DNA of 64,000 nt from [Clostridium] symbiosum (GTDB lineage: Bacteria > Bacillota > Clostridia > Lachnospirales > Lachnospiraceae), in NCBI GenBank assembly GCA_036419695.1, contig CP143946.1, positions 2,598,001 to 2,662,000 of the forward strand. The letters are read 5' to 3'. Below the pieces are notes generated by a model. It saw only the letters and a list, made by a program, of their open reading frames with translations. It did no database searches and was not told the DNA's origin. Below, piece by piece: positions 34,202 to 43,162 of the stretch. Positions within the stretch are counted from its first letter, which is position 1. Each line of letters starts with the position of its first letter. The position numbers were made by a program, and so were the translations under genes.

Positions 34202-34951
34202 ATGAGTAAACAAAATTCATATAAAGACCTTCCGGTTCCCGAGTTTGTAAGGATCCGGGAACATCTGAAGGGCAAATTACCCCCGATGCGCTACGAGCAC
34301 ACACTCGGCGTCTCGTATACGTGTATCGCGCTGGCCATGCGGTATGGGTATGATTTACAGAAAGCGGAGCTGGCCGGCCTGCTTCACGACTGTGCAAAAC
34401 GGTACGATGAGGAGGCAATTGTCAAAAAGTGCCGCAGCAAAGGAATTGAACTGACCGAAAATGAGCTGAATGCGCCTGCCACGATCCATGCGAAATTGGG
34501 AGCCTGGATGGCGGAACATAAATATGGGATCGACGATCCCGAGATACTGCAGGCCATTGCATGCCATACCACGGGCAAACCGGGCATGGGGCTTTTAGAC
34601 AAGATACTTTATATTGCGGATTATATAGAGCCGCGCAGAGACAGGGCGCCACGGCTTCCCGAGATGAGAAAGCTGGCATTTGAAGATCTCGATGAGGCCC
34701 TGTACCAGATTATGAAGGGAATTCTCGGGTATTTGGAGGAGTCCGGCGCTTATATAGACGATATGACCAGAGTTGCTTTTGAATATTGTGACGCAGAGAG
34801 AATGCGCAGAATGGAAGAAGCCGTGACCCAGACGGGTCCTCTGGCTGATTTGAAGGAGGAAATATCACAGAATGACACAGGCAAGCAAAATGGCAAAAAT
34901 CGCCGTAAAAGCACTGGAAGACAAAAAAGGAGAAGATATCAGAATCATTGA
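34202..34951 (+). CDS. yqeK: YqeK-type HD-domain diadenosine tetraphosphatase
   Basis: 249 residues. The HD motif is in HTLGVSYTC and LAGLLHDCAKRYDEE, with later metal ligands in the ATIHAKLGAW and IACHTTGKPGM blocks and IADYIEPRR. Relatives hydrolyse Ap4A symmetrically. GGGGAGG precedes the ATG. The last ~27 residues are very basic (GKNRRKSTGRQKRRRYQNH) and are encoded within the 5' end of rsfS in another frame; this 80-bp overlap is unusual, and the tail may be a recent read-through extension. Confidence 0.93.
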   Translation: MSKQNSYKDLPVPEFVRIREHLKGKLPPMRYEHTLGVSYTCIALAMRYGYDLQKAELAGLLHDCAKRYDEEAIVKKCRSKGIELTENELNAPATIHAKLGAWMAEHKYGIDDPEILQAIACHTTGKPGMGLLDKILYIADYIEPRRDRAPRLPEMRKLAFEDLDEALYQIMKGILGYLEESGAYIDDMTRVAFEYCDAERMRRMEEAVTQTGPLADLKEEISQNDTGKQNGKNRRKSTGRQKRRRYQNH

Positions 34952-35228
34952 TATCCGTGAAGTATCCATTCTCGCAGATTATTTTATCATAGCGGACGGA
35001 AGCAACGCGAGCCAGGTACAGGCCATGGCCGACAATGTGGAAGAGGAACTTCTGAAGGAAGGCCACGAGTGCCGTCAGATAGAGGGTTACAATACGGCCA
35101 ACTGGATTCTGATGGACTACAATGATATCATTGTCCATGTATTCTCACGTGAAGACAGGCTGTTCTATGATCTGGAGCGTATCTGGAGAGACGGCAAACA
35201 GATCGCGAGCATTGACGACTTACAATAA
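34872..35228 (+). CDS. rsfS: Ribosome silencing factor RsfS
   Basis: 118 residues of the RsfS/Iojap family. DIREVSILADYFIIADGSN and the IEGYNTANWILMDYNDIIVH block are diagnostic. It binds L14 on the 50S subunit and blocks subunit joining during starvation. GGAGG lies upstream inside yqeK. It ends the cluster and is followed by a long-stem terminator. Confidence 0.96.
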   Translation: MTQASKMAKIAVKALEDKKGEDIRIIDIREVSILADYFIIADGSNASQVQAMADNVEEELLKEGHECRQIEGYNTANWILMDYNDIIVHVFSREDRLFYDLERIWRDGKQIASIDDLQ

Positions 35229-35285
35229 AAGACCGGTTTCCGTTCCTTTTGAATGGAAAAGGTAAGAAACGAAGAAAAGAAAATC

Positions 35286-35339
35286 AAACTCGCGCATTGG
35301 TTAACATAATTATTTTATGTAAACTGATGTGCGAGTTTT
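35286..35339 (+). terminator. Long-stem terminator after rsfS (contains a dif-like arm)
   Basis: AAACTCGCGCAT pairs (with G-U) with ATGTGCGAGTTT, with an inner ACATAA/TTATGT stem, and a T-run follows. The inner right arm TTATGTAAACT equals the XerD arm of the Bacillus dif site. Confidence 0.75.
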
Positions 35340-35366
35340 CAGAATTTAAAGAACAGAGGTTATAAA

Positions 35367-36089
35367 ATGCCTGGACTTGGAACTATTATAAACTGCGCCG
35401 GGGTAATCGGCGGCGGTATTCTTGGTATGATGATAAAAAAAGGACTGTCGGAACGTTTTCAAAACATTCTGATACAGGCCGTGGGACTCTGCGTCATTTT
35501 TCTCGGCATCAGCGGAACGCTCACGCAGATGCTTACGGTGGACGGCGGCGTGATTGTATCCGGAGGCACAATGATGATTATTTTCTCGTTGGCCCTGGGA
35601 GCGCTGCTCGGAGAGCTTCTGAATATTGAAAAGCATACGGAGGAATTCGGAGAGTGGATCAAGGTTAAGACGGGAAGCGGCAGTGACGGCAGCTTTGTGG
35701 ACGGCTTCGTCACTACCTCCCTGACAATCTGCATCGGCGCCATGGCCGTCGTCGGCGCAATCCAGGACGGAATCACGGGCGACATCTCCATGCTCTGTGC
35801 AAAGGCGGTTCTGGATGCGATTATCGTGTTCGTTATGGCGTCCTCGATGGGAAAGGGCTGTATCTTCTCAGTCATCCCTCTCGGCCTGTTCCAGGGGGGC
35901 ATTACGCTGCTGTCCAGGGTGATAGAGCCGCTTCTGACGCCGCAGGCGGTATCCAATATGTCGATGGTCGGCTCCATGCTGATTTTCTGCGTGGGTGTCA
36001 ATCTGATGTTCCAGAGGAAGATTAAGGTAGCCAATATGCTGCCGGCCCTCGTTTTTGCCGTGGCCTGTGCATTTCTGCCGTTTTTTTAG
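35367..36089 (+). CDS. DUF554 (YdfK-type) membrane protein
   Basis: 240 residues with about seven membrane segments and the glycine-rich opening GLGTIINCAGVIGGGILGMM. It has the repeated FVTTSLTICIGAMAVVGAIQ pattern of the family. Transport function is suspected for the family but substrate is unknown. GAGG lies upstream. It has its own unit between the rsfS terminator and the bidirectional terminator before lexA. Confidence 0.9.
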   Translation: MPGLGTIINCAGVIGGGILGMMIKKGLSERFQNILIQAVGLCVIFLGISGTLTQMLTVDGGVIVSGGTMMIIFSLALGALLGELLNIEKHTEEFGEWIKVKTGSGSDGSFVDGFVTTSLTICIGAMAVVGAIQDGITGDISMLCAKAVLDAIIVFVMASSMGKGCIFSVIPLGLFQGGITLLSRVIEPLLTPQAVSNMSMVGSMLIFCVGVNLMFQRKIKVANMLPALVFAVACAFLPFF

Positions 36090-36134
36090 GATTCTTTTTT
36101 AAGATTCTTTCAATGTACATAGTCCAGGATTAGA

Positions 36135-36197
36135 AAGACGGAGTATTAAGAGGAAACGGACCGGCTCAATGTCCGTCTTCTCTTAATACTCCGTCTT
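36135..36197. terminator. Bidirectional terminator between DUF554 gene and lexA
   Basis: AAGACGGAGTATTAAGAG pairs perfectly with CTCTTAATACTCCGTCTT over 18 bp, with an inner ACGGAC/GTCCGT pair. It lies between converging genes. Two direct copies of TTGCAGATTGAACT follow (36201-36214, 36216-36229). Confidence 0.8.
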
Positions 36198-36255
36198 AAA
36201 TTGCAGATTGAACTATTGCAGATTGAACTGAAATAGAATCGCAATAGAACAAAAA

Positions 36256-36870
36256 TCACATTAACCGGAAGAGGCCGATCACCTTGCCGAGGATCTGTAC
36301 ATCATCGAGAATGATCGGTTCCATGGAGGCGTTCTGAGGCTGCAGGCGGATATGGCCCTTCTCTTTATAGAATGTTTTGACCGTGGCGGAGTCTTCCACC
36401 AGGGCAACAACGATCTCTCCGTTTCTTGCCGTGTTGGTCTGTTCCACGATGACGCGGTCGCCGTTAAAGATTCCGGCGTCAATCATGCTGTCTCCCTTGA
36501 CGTTCAGCATGAAGAGCTCCTTATTCGGAAGCATCTCCACGGGAATCGGGAAATAGTTCTCAATATTCTGCTGGGCCAGAATCGGCGCTCCGGCGGCAAC
36601 GGTACCCAGCAGAGGAACATTAACCACCTCACGGCGGGCCAGATTAAACGTGTCGTCTATGATCTCTATCGTACGGGGCTTCGTAGGGTCGCGTCGGATG
36701 TATCCGTTCTTCTCCAGCTGCTCCAGATGGGAATGGACGGAGGATGTGGACTTGAGCCGCACGGCTTCGCAGATCTCACGGACAGCCGGAGGATAGCCCT
36801 TCTTCAGTATCGTTTCTTTAATATATTCTAATATTTCTCTCTGTTTATCGGTAATTTTACCCTGTGCCAT
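36256..36870 (-). CDS. lexA: LexA SOS repressor
   Basis: 204 residues from the ATG at 36870, which follows AGGAGG; a longer frame from 37002 crosses the operators and is not real. The N-terminal winged helix (TDKQREILEYIKETI; STSSVHSHLEQLEKNGYIRR) binds SOS boxes. The C-terminal peptidase has the cleavage site A93-G94, nucleophile S128 in GDSMIDAG and K165 in SATVKTF. RecA filaments trigger self-cleavage. Divergent from yneA, with LexA boxes between, so it represses both. Confidence 0.97.
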   Translation of the reverse strand: MAQGKITDKQREILEYIKETILKKGYPPAVREICEAVRLKSTSSVHSHLEQLEKNGYIRRDPTKPRTIEIIDDTFNLARREVVNVPLLGTVAAGAPILAQQNIENYFPIPVEMLPNKELFMLNVKGDSMIDAGIFNGDRVIVEQTNTARNGEIVVALVEDSATVKTFYKEKGHIRLQPQNASMEPIILDDVQILGKVIGLFRLM

Positions 36871-36897
36871 ATATGTACCTCCTCTGTATATATAATA

Positions 36898-37022
36898 GTA
36901 ACATATGTTCGAAAAAAATGCAAACCTTTGTTCGGTATTTTCGCTTAAAAGCATTGACAAACACACGTTCGCCCTATATAATACAGATAGAGATAAGAAC
37001 ATACGTTTGGAACATATATTTG
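36898..37022. promoter_or_regulatory. SOS control region: LexA boxes and yneA promoter
   Basis: 14-bp sites of the CGAAC-N4-GTTYG type occur at 36898-36911, 36921-36934, 36958-36971 and 36996-37009, with a weaker one at 37009-37022. The yneA promoter is TTGACA (36954-36959), 17 bases, TATAAT (36977-36982); the third box lies within its spacer. The first box is 27 bp from the lexA start codon, so both divergent genes are covered. Confidence 0.88.
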
Positions 37023-37044
37023 TTTTACCAAGGAGGAAATGGGG

Positions 37045-37356
37045 ATGAAGAAGGGGATGCTTGTTTTGCTTGTTCTGTTGGCTATGATGAGTTCAGGATT
37101 TTTCGGGCATAATCTGATGCAGGCCATGGCCGAGGAGGAACCGGCCGTAAGCTATAGTAAATATTACACCAGTATCCGTCTGGAGGAGGGTGACACACTC
37201 TGGAACCTGGCCGAGAAGTATAACCACCATTCGGCGAAGACGATGGAGGAATATGTGCGTGAGTTAAAGAGCATGAACTGTCTGATTGACGACAGCATCC
37301 ATGCAGGGAATTATCTGACCGTCACCTATTACCGGGCTGACCCCGAGACATATTAG
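37045..37356 (+). CDS. yneA: YneA-like SOS cell-division inhibitor with LysM domain
   Basis: 103 residues from the ATG at 37045, 8 bases after GGAGG; an ATG 6 bp earlier is too close. An N-terminal membrane anchor (about 4-22) precedes an extracellular LysM-like domain (SIRLEEGDTLWNLAEKYNHH). Divergence from lexA and dense LexA boxes match YneA, which delays septation during DNA damage. Sequence similarity in such short proteins is low, so the name rests on layout and context. Confidence 0.85.
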   Translation: MKKGMLVLLVLLAMMSSGFFGHNLMQAMAEEEPAVSYSKYYTSIRLEEGDTLWNLAEKYNHHSAKTMEEYVRELKSMNCLIDDSIHAGNYLTVTYYRADPETY

Positions 37357-37411
37357 AGGGTGCCAATCAGAGGGTGCACAGAACAGCGGACAATCGAACA
37401 ATTGATCAGGA

Positions 37412-37450
37412 GATGCGGGCGGCGGTAAACTGCCCGCTGATTTTTTATAT
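37412..37450 (+). terminator. Terminator after yneA
   Basis: GCGGGC pairs with GCCCGC, followed by TGATTTTTT. Confidence 0.75.
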
Positions 37451-37613
37451 CCTTTGGTCTAAATGATGGTAACGCGAAGGTCTTAATGCAAAGGTCAATG
37501 AAGGCGCAGTGGAAACAGTTAAGAAACTGATAAGAATCAGGCAGAAGTTCTCTAAAGATTTTTGAATCACGATTGGTTATAATGGTTATATCGCAGTGAG
37601 AGGAGTTAACGAT

Positions 37614-38372
37614 ATGAAACAGATTATCATTCAGACCAATAAATTGTGTAAGACATTTTCCTCCGGCGGCCGCCAGCAGCACGTTTTAAAGAACCTGGAT
37701 TTGAGTATATACGAGGGAGACTTTACCGTGATTATGGGGGCATCCGGTTCGGGTAAATCCACCCTTCTCTATGCGCTCTCGGGCATGGACTGCCCGACGC
37801 TCGGGACTGTCCGCTACGGGGATACGGAGATTACGGGGATGAACGTCAGTGAGCTGGCGGTATTCCGGAGAAAGAACTGCGGCTTTGTGTTCCAGCAGAT
37901 TCACCTGCTCGATAATATGAGCGTGCTGGATAATGTACTGGCAGCAGGACTTTTGATAAGCCGAGACCGCAGAAAGACGGCCGCCAGGGCAAAAACGCTT
38001 CTTTCCCGGGTTGGGATTCAGGAAGAGGATCTGGGCAAATTTCCGGCACAGCTTTCCGGAGGGGAAGCGCAGAGGGTGGGGATTGTACGGGCATTGATCA
38101 ATGAACCGAAGATAATTTTTGCGGACGAACCCACCGGAGCGTTAAATTCGGCCTTCGGGACCCAAGTCCTCAACACGCTGACGGAGCTTAACCGTCAGGG
38201 GCAGAGCCTGGTTGTGGTGACCCATGATGTGAAAACAGCCAGACGGGCGAACCGGATCCTGTATCTGAAGGACGGTGTGGTCTGCGGGGAGTGCATGCTT
38301 GGAACGTATGAGCACGGCGACGGGGCGCGCCATCAGAAGCTTGGCGCATTTTTAGATGAAATGGGGTGGTGA
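37614..38372 (+). CDS. ABC transporter ATP-binding protein of the second module
   Basis: 252 residues from the ATG at 37614 after GAGAGGAG. It carries Walker A GASGSGKST, signature LSGGEAQRVGIVRAL, Walker B IIFADEPTGALNS and the switch histidine in VVVTHDVKTA. It is of the MacB/BceA type, slightly longer than the first-module ATPase owing to a C-terminal extension. The stop is directly followed by the permease ATG one base later, so they are co-translated. Confidence 0.94.
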   Translation: MKQIIIQTNKLCKTFSSGGRQQHVLKNLDLSIYEGDFTVIMGASGSGKSTLLYALSGMDCPTLGTVRYGDTEITGMNVSELAVFRRKNCGFVFQQIHLLDNMSVLDNVLAAGLLISRDRRKTAARAKTLLSRVGIQEEDLGKFPAQLSGGEAQRVGIVRALINEPKIIFADEPTGALNSAFGTQVLNTLTELNRQGQSLVVVTHDVKTARRANRILYLKDGVVCGECMLGTYEHGDGARHQKLGAFLDEMGW

Positions 38373-38373
38373 T

Positions 38374-40881
38374 ATGGCGGTTTGGATGATTGCCCGTGCC
38401 GGTATCCGTAAGAAAAAGGGAGTTGCCGTCTCCATGGGTATCCTGATTATGCTGGCCGCCGCCATGTTCGACGTGGGACTTACCCTGCTGGCCGGGGTGG
38501 GAAGTTTTTACGACCGGGAAAACGACCGGTTAAATGGAGCCCATTATATTGTCCGGTTTATGGGCAATTCCTATCAGGATGAGTATCTGGACTATTTCCT
38601 GGAAGACGGCCGCGTCGAATCGGCAGAGACCGTGGAGGCCGTCATGATGAATATGGCCAGTTTCCCGGATGGAGGCGTTATTTCTCCTGATTTTATTCCG
38701 ATGGACGCTATGGGTTCCACCGAGGGGTATGAGATAACGGAAACGATGGATATGACGGAGATAGGGGATGATTTGGCCGTATATGTCCCGGTATTTTTCA
38801 AGGATATGGGATACCGGCTGGGCAGCAGGCTGGTTTTAGAATATAATAAGCAGATTCTGGAATTCCGGATTGCCGGTTTCACCCAGTCTACGTGGTTTCA
38901 GTCCTCCGTGAGCAGCCTGGTGGATATTTATGTTCCGCAGAAGACCTATGACCGGCTTTTCGAGATGATCGGCGGTGGATATCTGATCCGGGTCCGTGCA
39001 AAAAACCAGGGTGACGTGGAAGCGATCCGGCAGGATTTCAAGGAAAATACGGATATTAATATTGAAGCGATTTCCCTGACCTCGGATGTTATGGATTTCT
39101 CCATCAATGAAATGCGGCAGGGCAGTACGATGGTGGTCAGTCTTTTGTCGGCCGTGCTGTTTATCTTCTCCTTCCTGATGGTGTTGGTGGCCGTGATCGT
39201 CATGCGCTTCCACATCCGCAATCATATTGAGGCCCAGATGGTCAGCCTGGGAGCCATGAGCGCCATCGGATATACCGGAAACCAGCTCAGATGGTCCATT
39301 GCCGTGGAATTCCTGATTATCAGTACAATAGGCACGGTTTTCGGAACCATGGCGTCCTATGCGGTCATTGCGGGGCTGGGGGGAATCATCACCAGCTCGG
39401 TGGGCGTCTCATGGGCCGGAGGCACCCACGGGAGCACCGATTTAATCAGCGCACTTGTGATTATGGGAATTGTTCTGCTCGTGTCTGTAAAGGCGGCGGG
39501 AAGGGCGGCAAAAATCCCCCCGATTGAGGCGCTGCGCGGGGGAATGAAGACACACAGCTTTGAGAAGAATTATTTCCCTCTGGAGAGGACGTCGGGGAAA
39601 CTGCCGTTTGCCCTGGGCGTTAAAAATATGATGTTCCAGAAAAAGACGTATCTGATGGTGGGCTGTATTTTTACAGGCGTTGCCTTTGCCTGTGGGTTTG
39701 CGGTTATTACCTGGTGGAATATGGGAAAGGACGATCAACTGGTCCGGAAGCTGACCGGGTTTGAAATCAGCGATATCATGGTTTACACGGCGCCCCACAC
39801 GGATTACGACGCCCTGGTTTCGGAGATAGAGGCCATGGACGGGGTGAGGAAGACGAATCTCTACGAGACGGGGTCGGCCAAGGTAAACGGGGAACTCCTG
39901 ACCTGCTATCTGTCCGACGATTACGGCAAGATGGAGATGGTGGAGGTCTATGAGGGAAGCTTTCCGAAGTACGACAATGAAATTGCCATCACAGGCGTGC
40001 TTGCCAAGGCCTGGGGAAAGTCGGTCGGGGACACGGTCAGCGTCCAGACGGAACAGGGGATGGCAGAGTATGTCATAAGCGGCCTGGGGCAGAGCATGAG
40101 CAATTTCGGCCGCCAGTGTTATCTGAATCTGGATGGGATGAAGAGGGTCTCCCCGTTTTATAAGAAGCACACCATTTCCGTCTACCTGGAACCTGGAATT
40201 GTAATCGAGGATTTTATCGGGAAGATGGAAGAGCGGTTTGAGGTACTGTCCCCCTCCGGGAGTACAGAGGAGAACCGGCGGGAGAAGGACGCTGCGGCGA
40301 AGGCCAAGGAGAAAATGGCCGCGCTTTTGTCCTCCTACGGCGTGGACAGCGCCCAGTATGCCCTGATGGTGGACGGTGAGATTGTTCTTTCCGGCAGCAC
40401 GGACAGCTTTGTCATCGACCGGATCGAGAATAACCGCAAGCTGTTTATCAGTAATGTGGATACAATCGCTTCCTCCATCGGAGTGATGTCGGTTGTCATT
40501 CTGGGCGGAACATTTTTTATGATTATTTTGGTGCTCTACATGGTGATCCGCTCCATTCTGGTGCGCCAGAGGACGGAGTTTGGAATCTACAAGGCGATGG
40601 GATATACGGACCGTCAGTTGATGGAAATGATTGCATCCAGCTTTCTACCCATTTCGGCGGGCGGAACCCTGCTCGGCTGCATCCTGGCCTCCCTGGGCGT
40701 CAACCGCCTGGCCAGCGCTTTGTTCGAACAGCTCGGCATTTCCAATCTGAAGATGGCGATCAATCCTTGGCTGATGGCCGGTATGGGAATCATCATCGTG
40801 GCCGCCGCATTTGCCGTCTCCATGGCGTTGGCACGGAAAATTAAGGGAATTACAGTCTATGGGCTGCTGACGGAGGAGTGA
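38374..40881 (+). CDS. FtsX-like ABC permease of the second module
   Basis: 835 residues from the ATG at 38374. An N-terminal helix (about 15-38), a large outer domain, a three-helix FtsX block (about 255-385), a second outer domain with DYGKMEMVEVYEGSFPKYDN, and a C-terminal FtsX block (about 705-830). It pairs with the ATPase upstream and is followed 4 bp later by a secreted serine hydrolase, so the three genes likely work together at the cell surface. Efflux or peptide sensing are both possible. Confidence 0.92.
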   Translation: MAVWMIARAGIRKKKGVAVSMGILIMLAAAMFDVGLTLLAGVGSFYDRENDRLNGAHYIVRFMGNSYQDEYLDYFLEDGRVESAETVEAVMMNMASFPDGGVISPDFIPMDAMGSTEGYEITETMDMTEIGDDLAVYVPVFFKDMGYRLGSRLVLEYNKQILEFRIAGFTQSTWFQSSVSSLVDIYVPQKTYDRLFEMIGGGYLIRVRAKNQGDVEAIRQDFKENTDINIEAISLTSDVMDFSINEMRQGSTMVVSLLSAVLFIFSFLMVLVAVIVMRFHIRNHIEAQMVSLGAMSAIGYTGNQLRWSIAVEFLIISTIGTVFGTMASYAVIAGLGGIITSSVGVSWAGGTHGSTDLISALVIMGIVLLVSVKAAGRAAKIPPIEALRGGMKTHSFEKNYFPLERTSGKLPFALGVKNMMFQKKTYLMVGCIFTGVAFACGFAVITWWNMGKDDQLVRKLTGFEISDIMVYTAPHTDYDALVSEIEAMDGVRKTNLYETGSAKVNGELLTCYLSDDYGKMEMVEVYEGSFPKYDNEIAITGVLAKAWGKSVGDTVSVQTEQGMAEYVISGLGQSMSNFGRQCYLNLDGMKRVSPFYKKHTISVYLEPGIVIEDFIGKMEERFEVLSPSGSTEENRREKDAAAKAKEKMAALLSSYGVDSAQYALMVDGEIVLSGSTDSFVIDRIENNRKLFISNVDTIASSIGVMSVVILGGTFFMIILVLYMVIRSILVRQRTEFGIYKAMGYTDRQLMEMIASSFLPISAGGTLLGCILASLGVNRLASALFEQLGISNLKMAINPWLMAGMGIIIVAAAFAVSMALARKIKGITVYGLLTEE

Positions 40882-40885
40882 TAAG

Positions 40886-43051
40886 ATGAGAAACAGATGG
40901 AAAATGGGCGCCGCTGCGCTCGGCCTGGCAGCCGTTCTGTCCATATCAGGATTTGGCGGGGAGGATTTGGCCGTGTCCGGCCGCGGCGGGGCGACTCTGG
41001 TTGCGTCCACCGGAAACAGCGGAATGAAATCCGGCCAAAGCCGGGAGAAACTCTACGGCATCGGCTCCACCAGCAAGGTGATAGTATCCGCTGCCGTCAT
41101 GAAACTGGACGGAGAAGGGAAACTGTCTCTCGACGAACCGCTTATCCGTTACCTGCCGGAATTTGAAATGGAGGATCCCCGCTATGTCCGGATTACTCCA
41201 CGCATGCTTTTAAACCACAGCTCCGGCCTTCAGGGCGGGACGCTTACGAATTCCATGCTTCTGGGGGATTCGGACACATACAACCACGATACGCTCCTCC
41301 AAAAACTGAAAACGCAGCGGCTGAAAGCCGATCCGGGGGAATTTGCCACCTACTGTAACGACGGTTTTACCCTGGCGGAACTCCTGGTGGAGCGTGTCAG
41401 CGGAATGAGTTTTACAGAATATATAGAGCATGAATTTGCGGCGCCTCTGGGTCTTGAAAATTTAGCTACGCCGCAGACACCGGATATTCTTAAACGAGCG
41501 GCCGCGGTGTATGACACCCAGACCGGAGAGCCTCTGCCGCCCGAGATGGCAAATGTCATCGGCAGCGGGGGAGTTTATGCCTCCGCCGTGGATTTGTGCC
41601 GGTTTTCCCGCCTGTTTATGAGGGACCAGGGGGCGGCAGCAGGGATTCTACCGCAGCAGGCCGCACGGGAGATGGAGGAGAGCTCCTACGAAGCGGCGGT
41701 AAATCCAGAGCATATCGAATCCACACTGTCTTACGGGCTGGGCTGGGACAGCGTGGATACCTATCCGTTCAGCCGTTACGGCATTAAGGCGCTGGTTAAG
41801 GGCGGAGATACCACGTTTTACCATTCAAGCCTCACCGTTCTGCCCGAGGAAAATGCATCCTGCGCCGTGGTGACCAGCGGCGGTTCCAGTGTGGCCGCCC
41901 AGCTTGCCGCTCAGGAAATCCTGATGGAATATCTGGAGGAGTCAGGGCGGATTGTAAGGGAGACCGAGGATATGGCGGCCGGGGGAGAATCAGAGGCTGC
42001 GGGTGAAATTTCGGAGGAACTTATGACATGCGGCGGGCTCTATGCGGGAAGCGGGCTTTTGTCGCTCTCCATGGGAAGGGACGGAACCCTGACCCTGGAA
42101 AACCGCGGTACAAAGCGGGACAAACGCCAGGTCTATACCTATCGGGGCGACGGCCGGTTTTACTCTACAAACGGCAATTATATGGATATGTCGGGCCAGC
42201 TTGTAAGAAGCAGCAACGGCAGGACGGGGAAAACCTTTCTGGAATTCAGAAGGGGAGCGGACGGGATAAACCGCCTGATGGCCGGTACTTTTGAAACGTA
42301 TCCGAAGTTAGGAAACACGGCGGTTTATCTGCCGGTGGCGGAACAGCTTACGGAAGGACAGAGCGCGGAAAGGAAGGCCGAAGGGGGGAAGGTTGAGACA
42401 GAACAAGCTGAATTAGAACCTGTTGAAACCGTGCAGGCTGAAAAGGAAGACACAAAAAAAACAGAAGTCCCGGAAATGTGGAAGGAACAGAATGAAAGAG
42501 AATTCTATCTTGTGAGCGAGAAGAGTACCTCCTCCTTTTACCTGTCTCATTTTATGGTGGAGCCGCTGGTAGGGGAAGAACCGGCCGGATATTTGACCTT
42601 TGATGCCAATGAACTGCGGATGGCGGCCATAACTTCGGAGGATGAGGCCAGATTTTTCCAGAAGCTCCCGGGGCAGGCGGGCCGGGATTTGAGTGATTAC
42701 CACATCGAAATGCGGGATGGGAACGTGTATCTTGAAAATGAGAGTTACCGTTTTATCCGCGAAGATGGAGCCGGAATTCTTGAGGCAGGCGGTCGGCCGA
42801 TCATAATTGCAAAGGGCGGAGATACCAGATGGTTCACATTTGGGAAAGAACAGGAGGGACGTCCGGTCTCGATCGAAAAACCGGATTCCGGCGCCTGGTA
42901 CGTCTATGACCACAGCGGCAAAACAATGAAGTGTGTGGCCAGTTCCTGGCTGATTGAGGACGGCGAATCATTCCTGCTTCCCGCAAAGGGCCTGATCGCG
43001 TTCGCGGGTGAGGCAGGAGATGAATTTGTGATAACGTCCGCGGTGCAGTGA
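40886..43051 (+). CDS. Secreted serine hydrolase (beta-lactamase / penicillin-binding type)
   Basis: 721 residues with a signal peptide (about 1-25). The catalytic fold of class C beta-lactamases and DD-peptidases is seen: SxxK as STSK (S61, K64), YxN as YCN (Y156, N158), and the third-motif region around KGGDTTFYHSS. A long C-terminal half (about 360-721) holds a Glu/Lys-rich linker (about 480-535) and beta-rich domains of unknown role. It sits 4 bp after the permease gene. A role in cell-wall modification or in destroying or sensing a wall-active agent is inference from context. Confidence 0.88.
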   Translation: MRNRWKMGAAALGLAAVLSISGFGGEDLAVSGRGGATLVASTGNSGMKSGQSREKLYGIGSTSKVIVSAAVMKLDGEGKLSLDEPLIRYLPEFEMEDPRYVRITPRMLLNHSSGLQGGTLTNSMLLGDSDTYNHDTLLQKLKTQRLKADPGEFATYCNDGFTLAELLVERVSGMSFTEYIEHEFAAPLGLENLATPQTPDILKRAAAVYDTQTGEPLPPEMANVIGSGGVYASAVDLCRFSRLFMRDQGAAAGILPQQAAREMEESSYEAAVNPEHIESTLSYGLGWDSVDTYPFSRYGIKALVKGGDTTFYHSSLTVLPEENASCAVVTSGGSSVAAQLAAQEILMEYLEESGRIVRETEDMAAGGESEAAGEISEELMTCGGLYAGSGLLSLSMGRDGTLTLENRGTKRDKRQVYTYRGDGRFYSTNGNYMDMSGQLVRSSNGRTGKTFLEFRRGADGINRLMAGTFETYPKLGNTAVYLPVAEQLTEGQSAERKAEGGKVETEQAELEPVETVQAEKEDTKKTEVPEMWKEQNEREFYLVSEKSTSSFYLSHFMVEPLVGEEPAGYLTFDANELRMAAITSEDEARFFQKLPGQAGRDLSDYHIEMRDGNVYLENESYRFIREDGAGILEAGGRPIIIAKGGDTRWFTFGKEQEGRPVSIEKPDSGAWYVYDHSGKTMKCVASSWLIEDGESFLLPAKGLIAFAGEAGDEFVITSAVQ

Positions 43052-43084
43052 GCCTCGACTGCTCTTAAAGAATTCCCGAATTGA

Positions 43085-43162
43085 CCTTTCACGGCATTAT
43101 GGAGCATTAACCTCTTACAGCATTATGAAGTATTGGCCTCTCACGGTATCATGAAGCGCCGG
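43085..43162 (+). repeat. Three degenerate 26-bp tandem repeats
   Basis: CCTTTCACGGCATTATGGAG... (43085), CCTCTTACAGCATTATGAAG... (43111) and CCTCTCACGGTATCATGAAG... (43137) are spaced exactly 26 bp. The last copy includes the stop and final codons of the convergent kinase gene. Confidence 0.75.
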
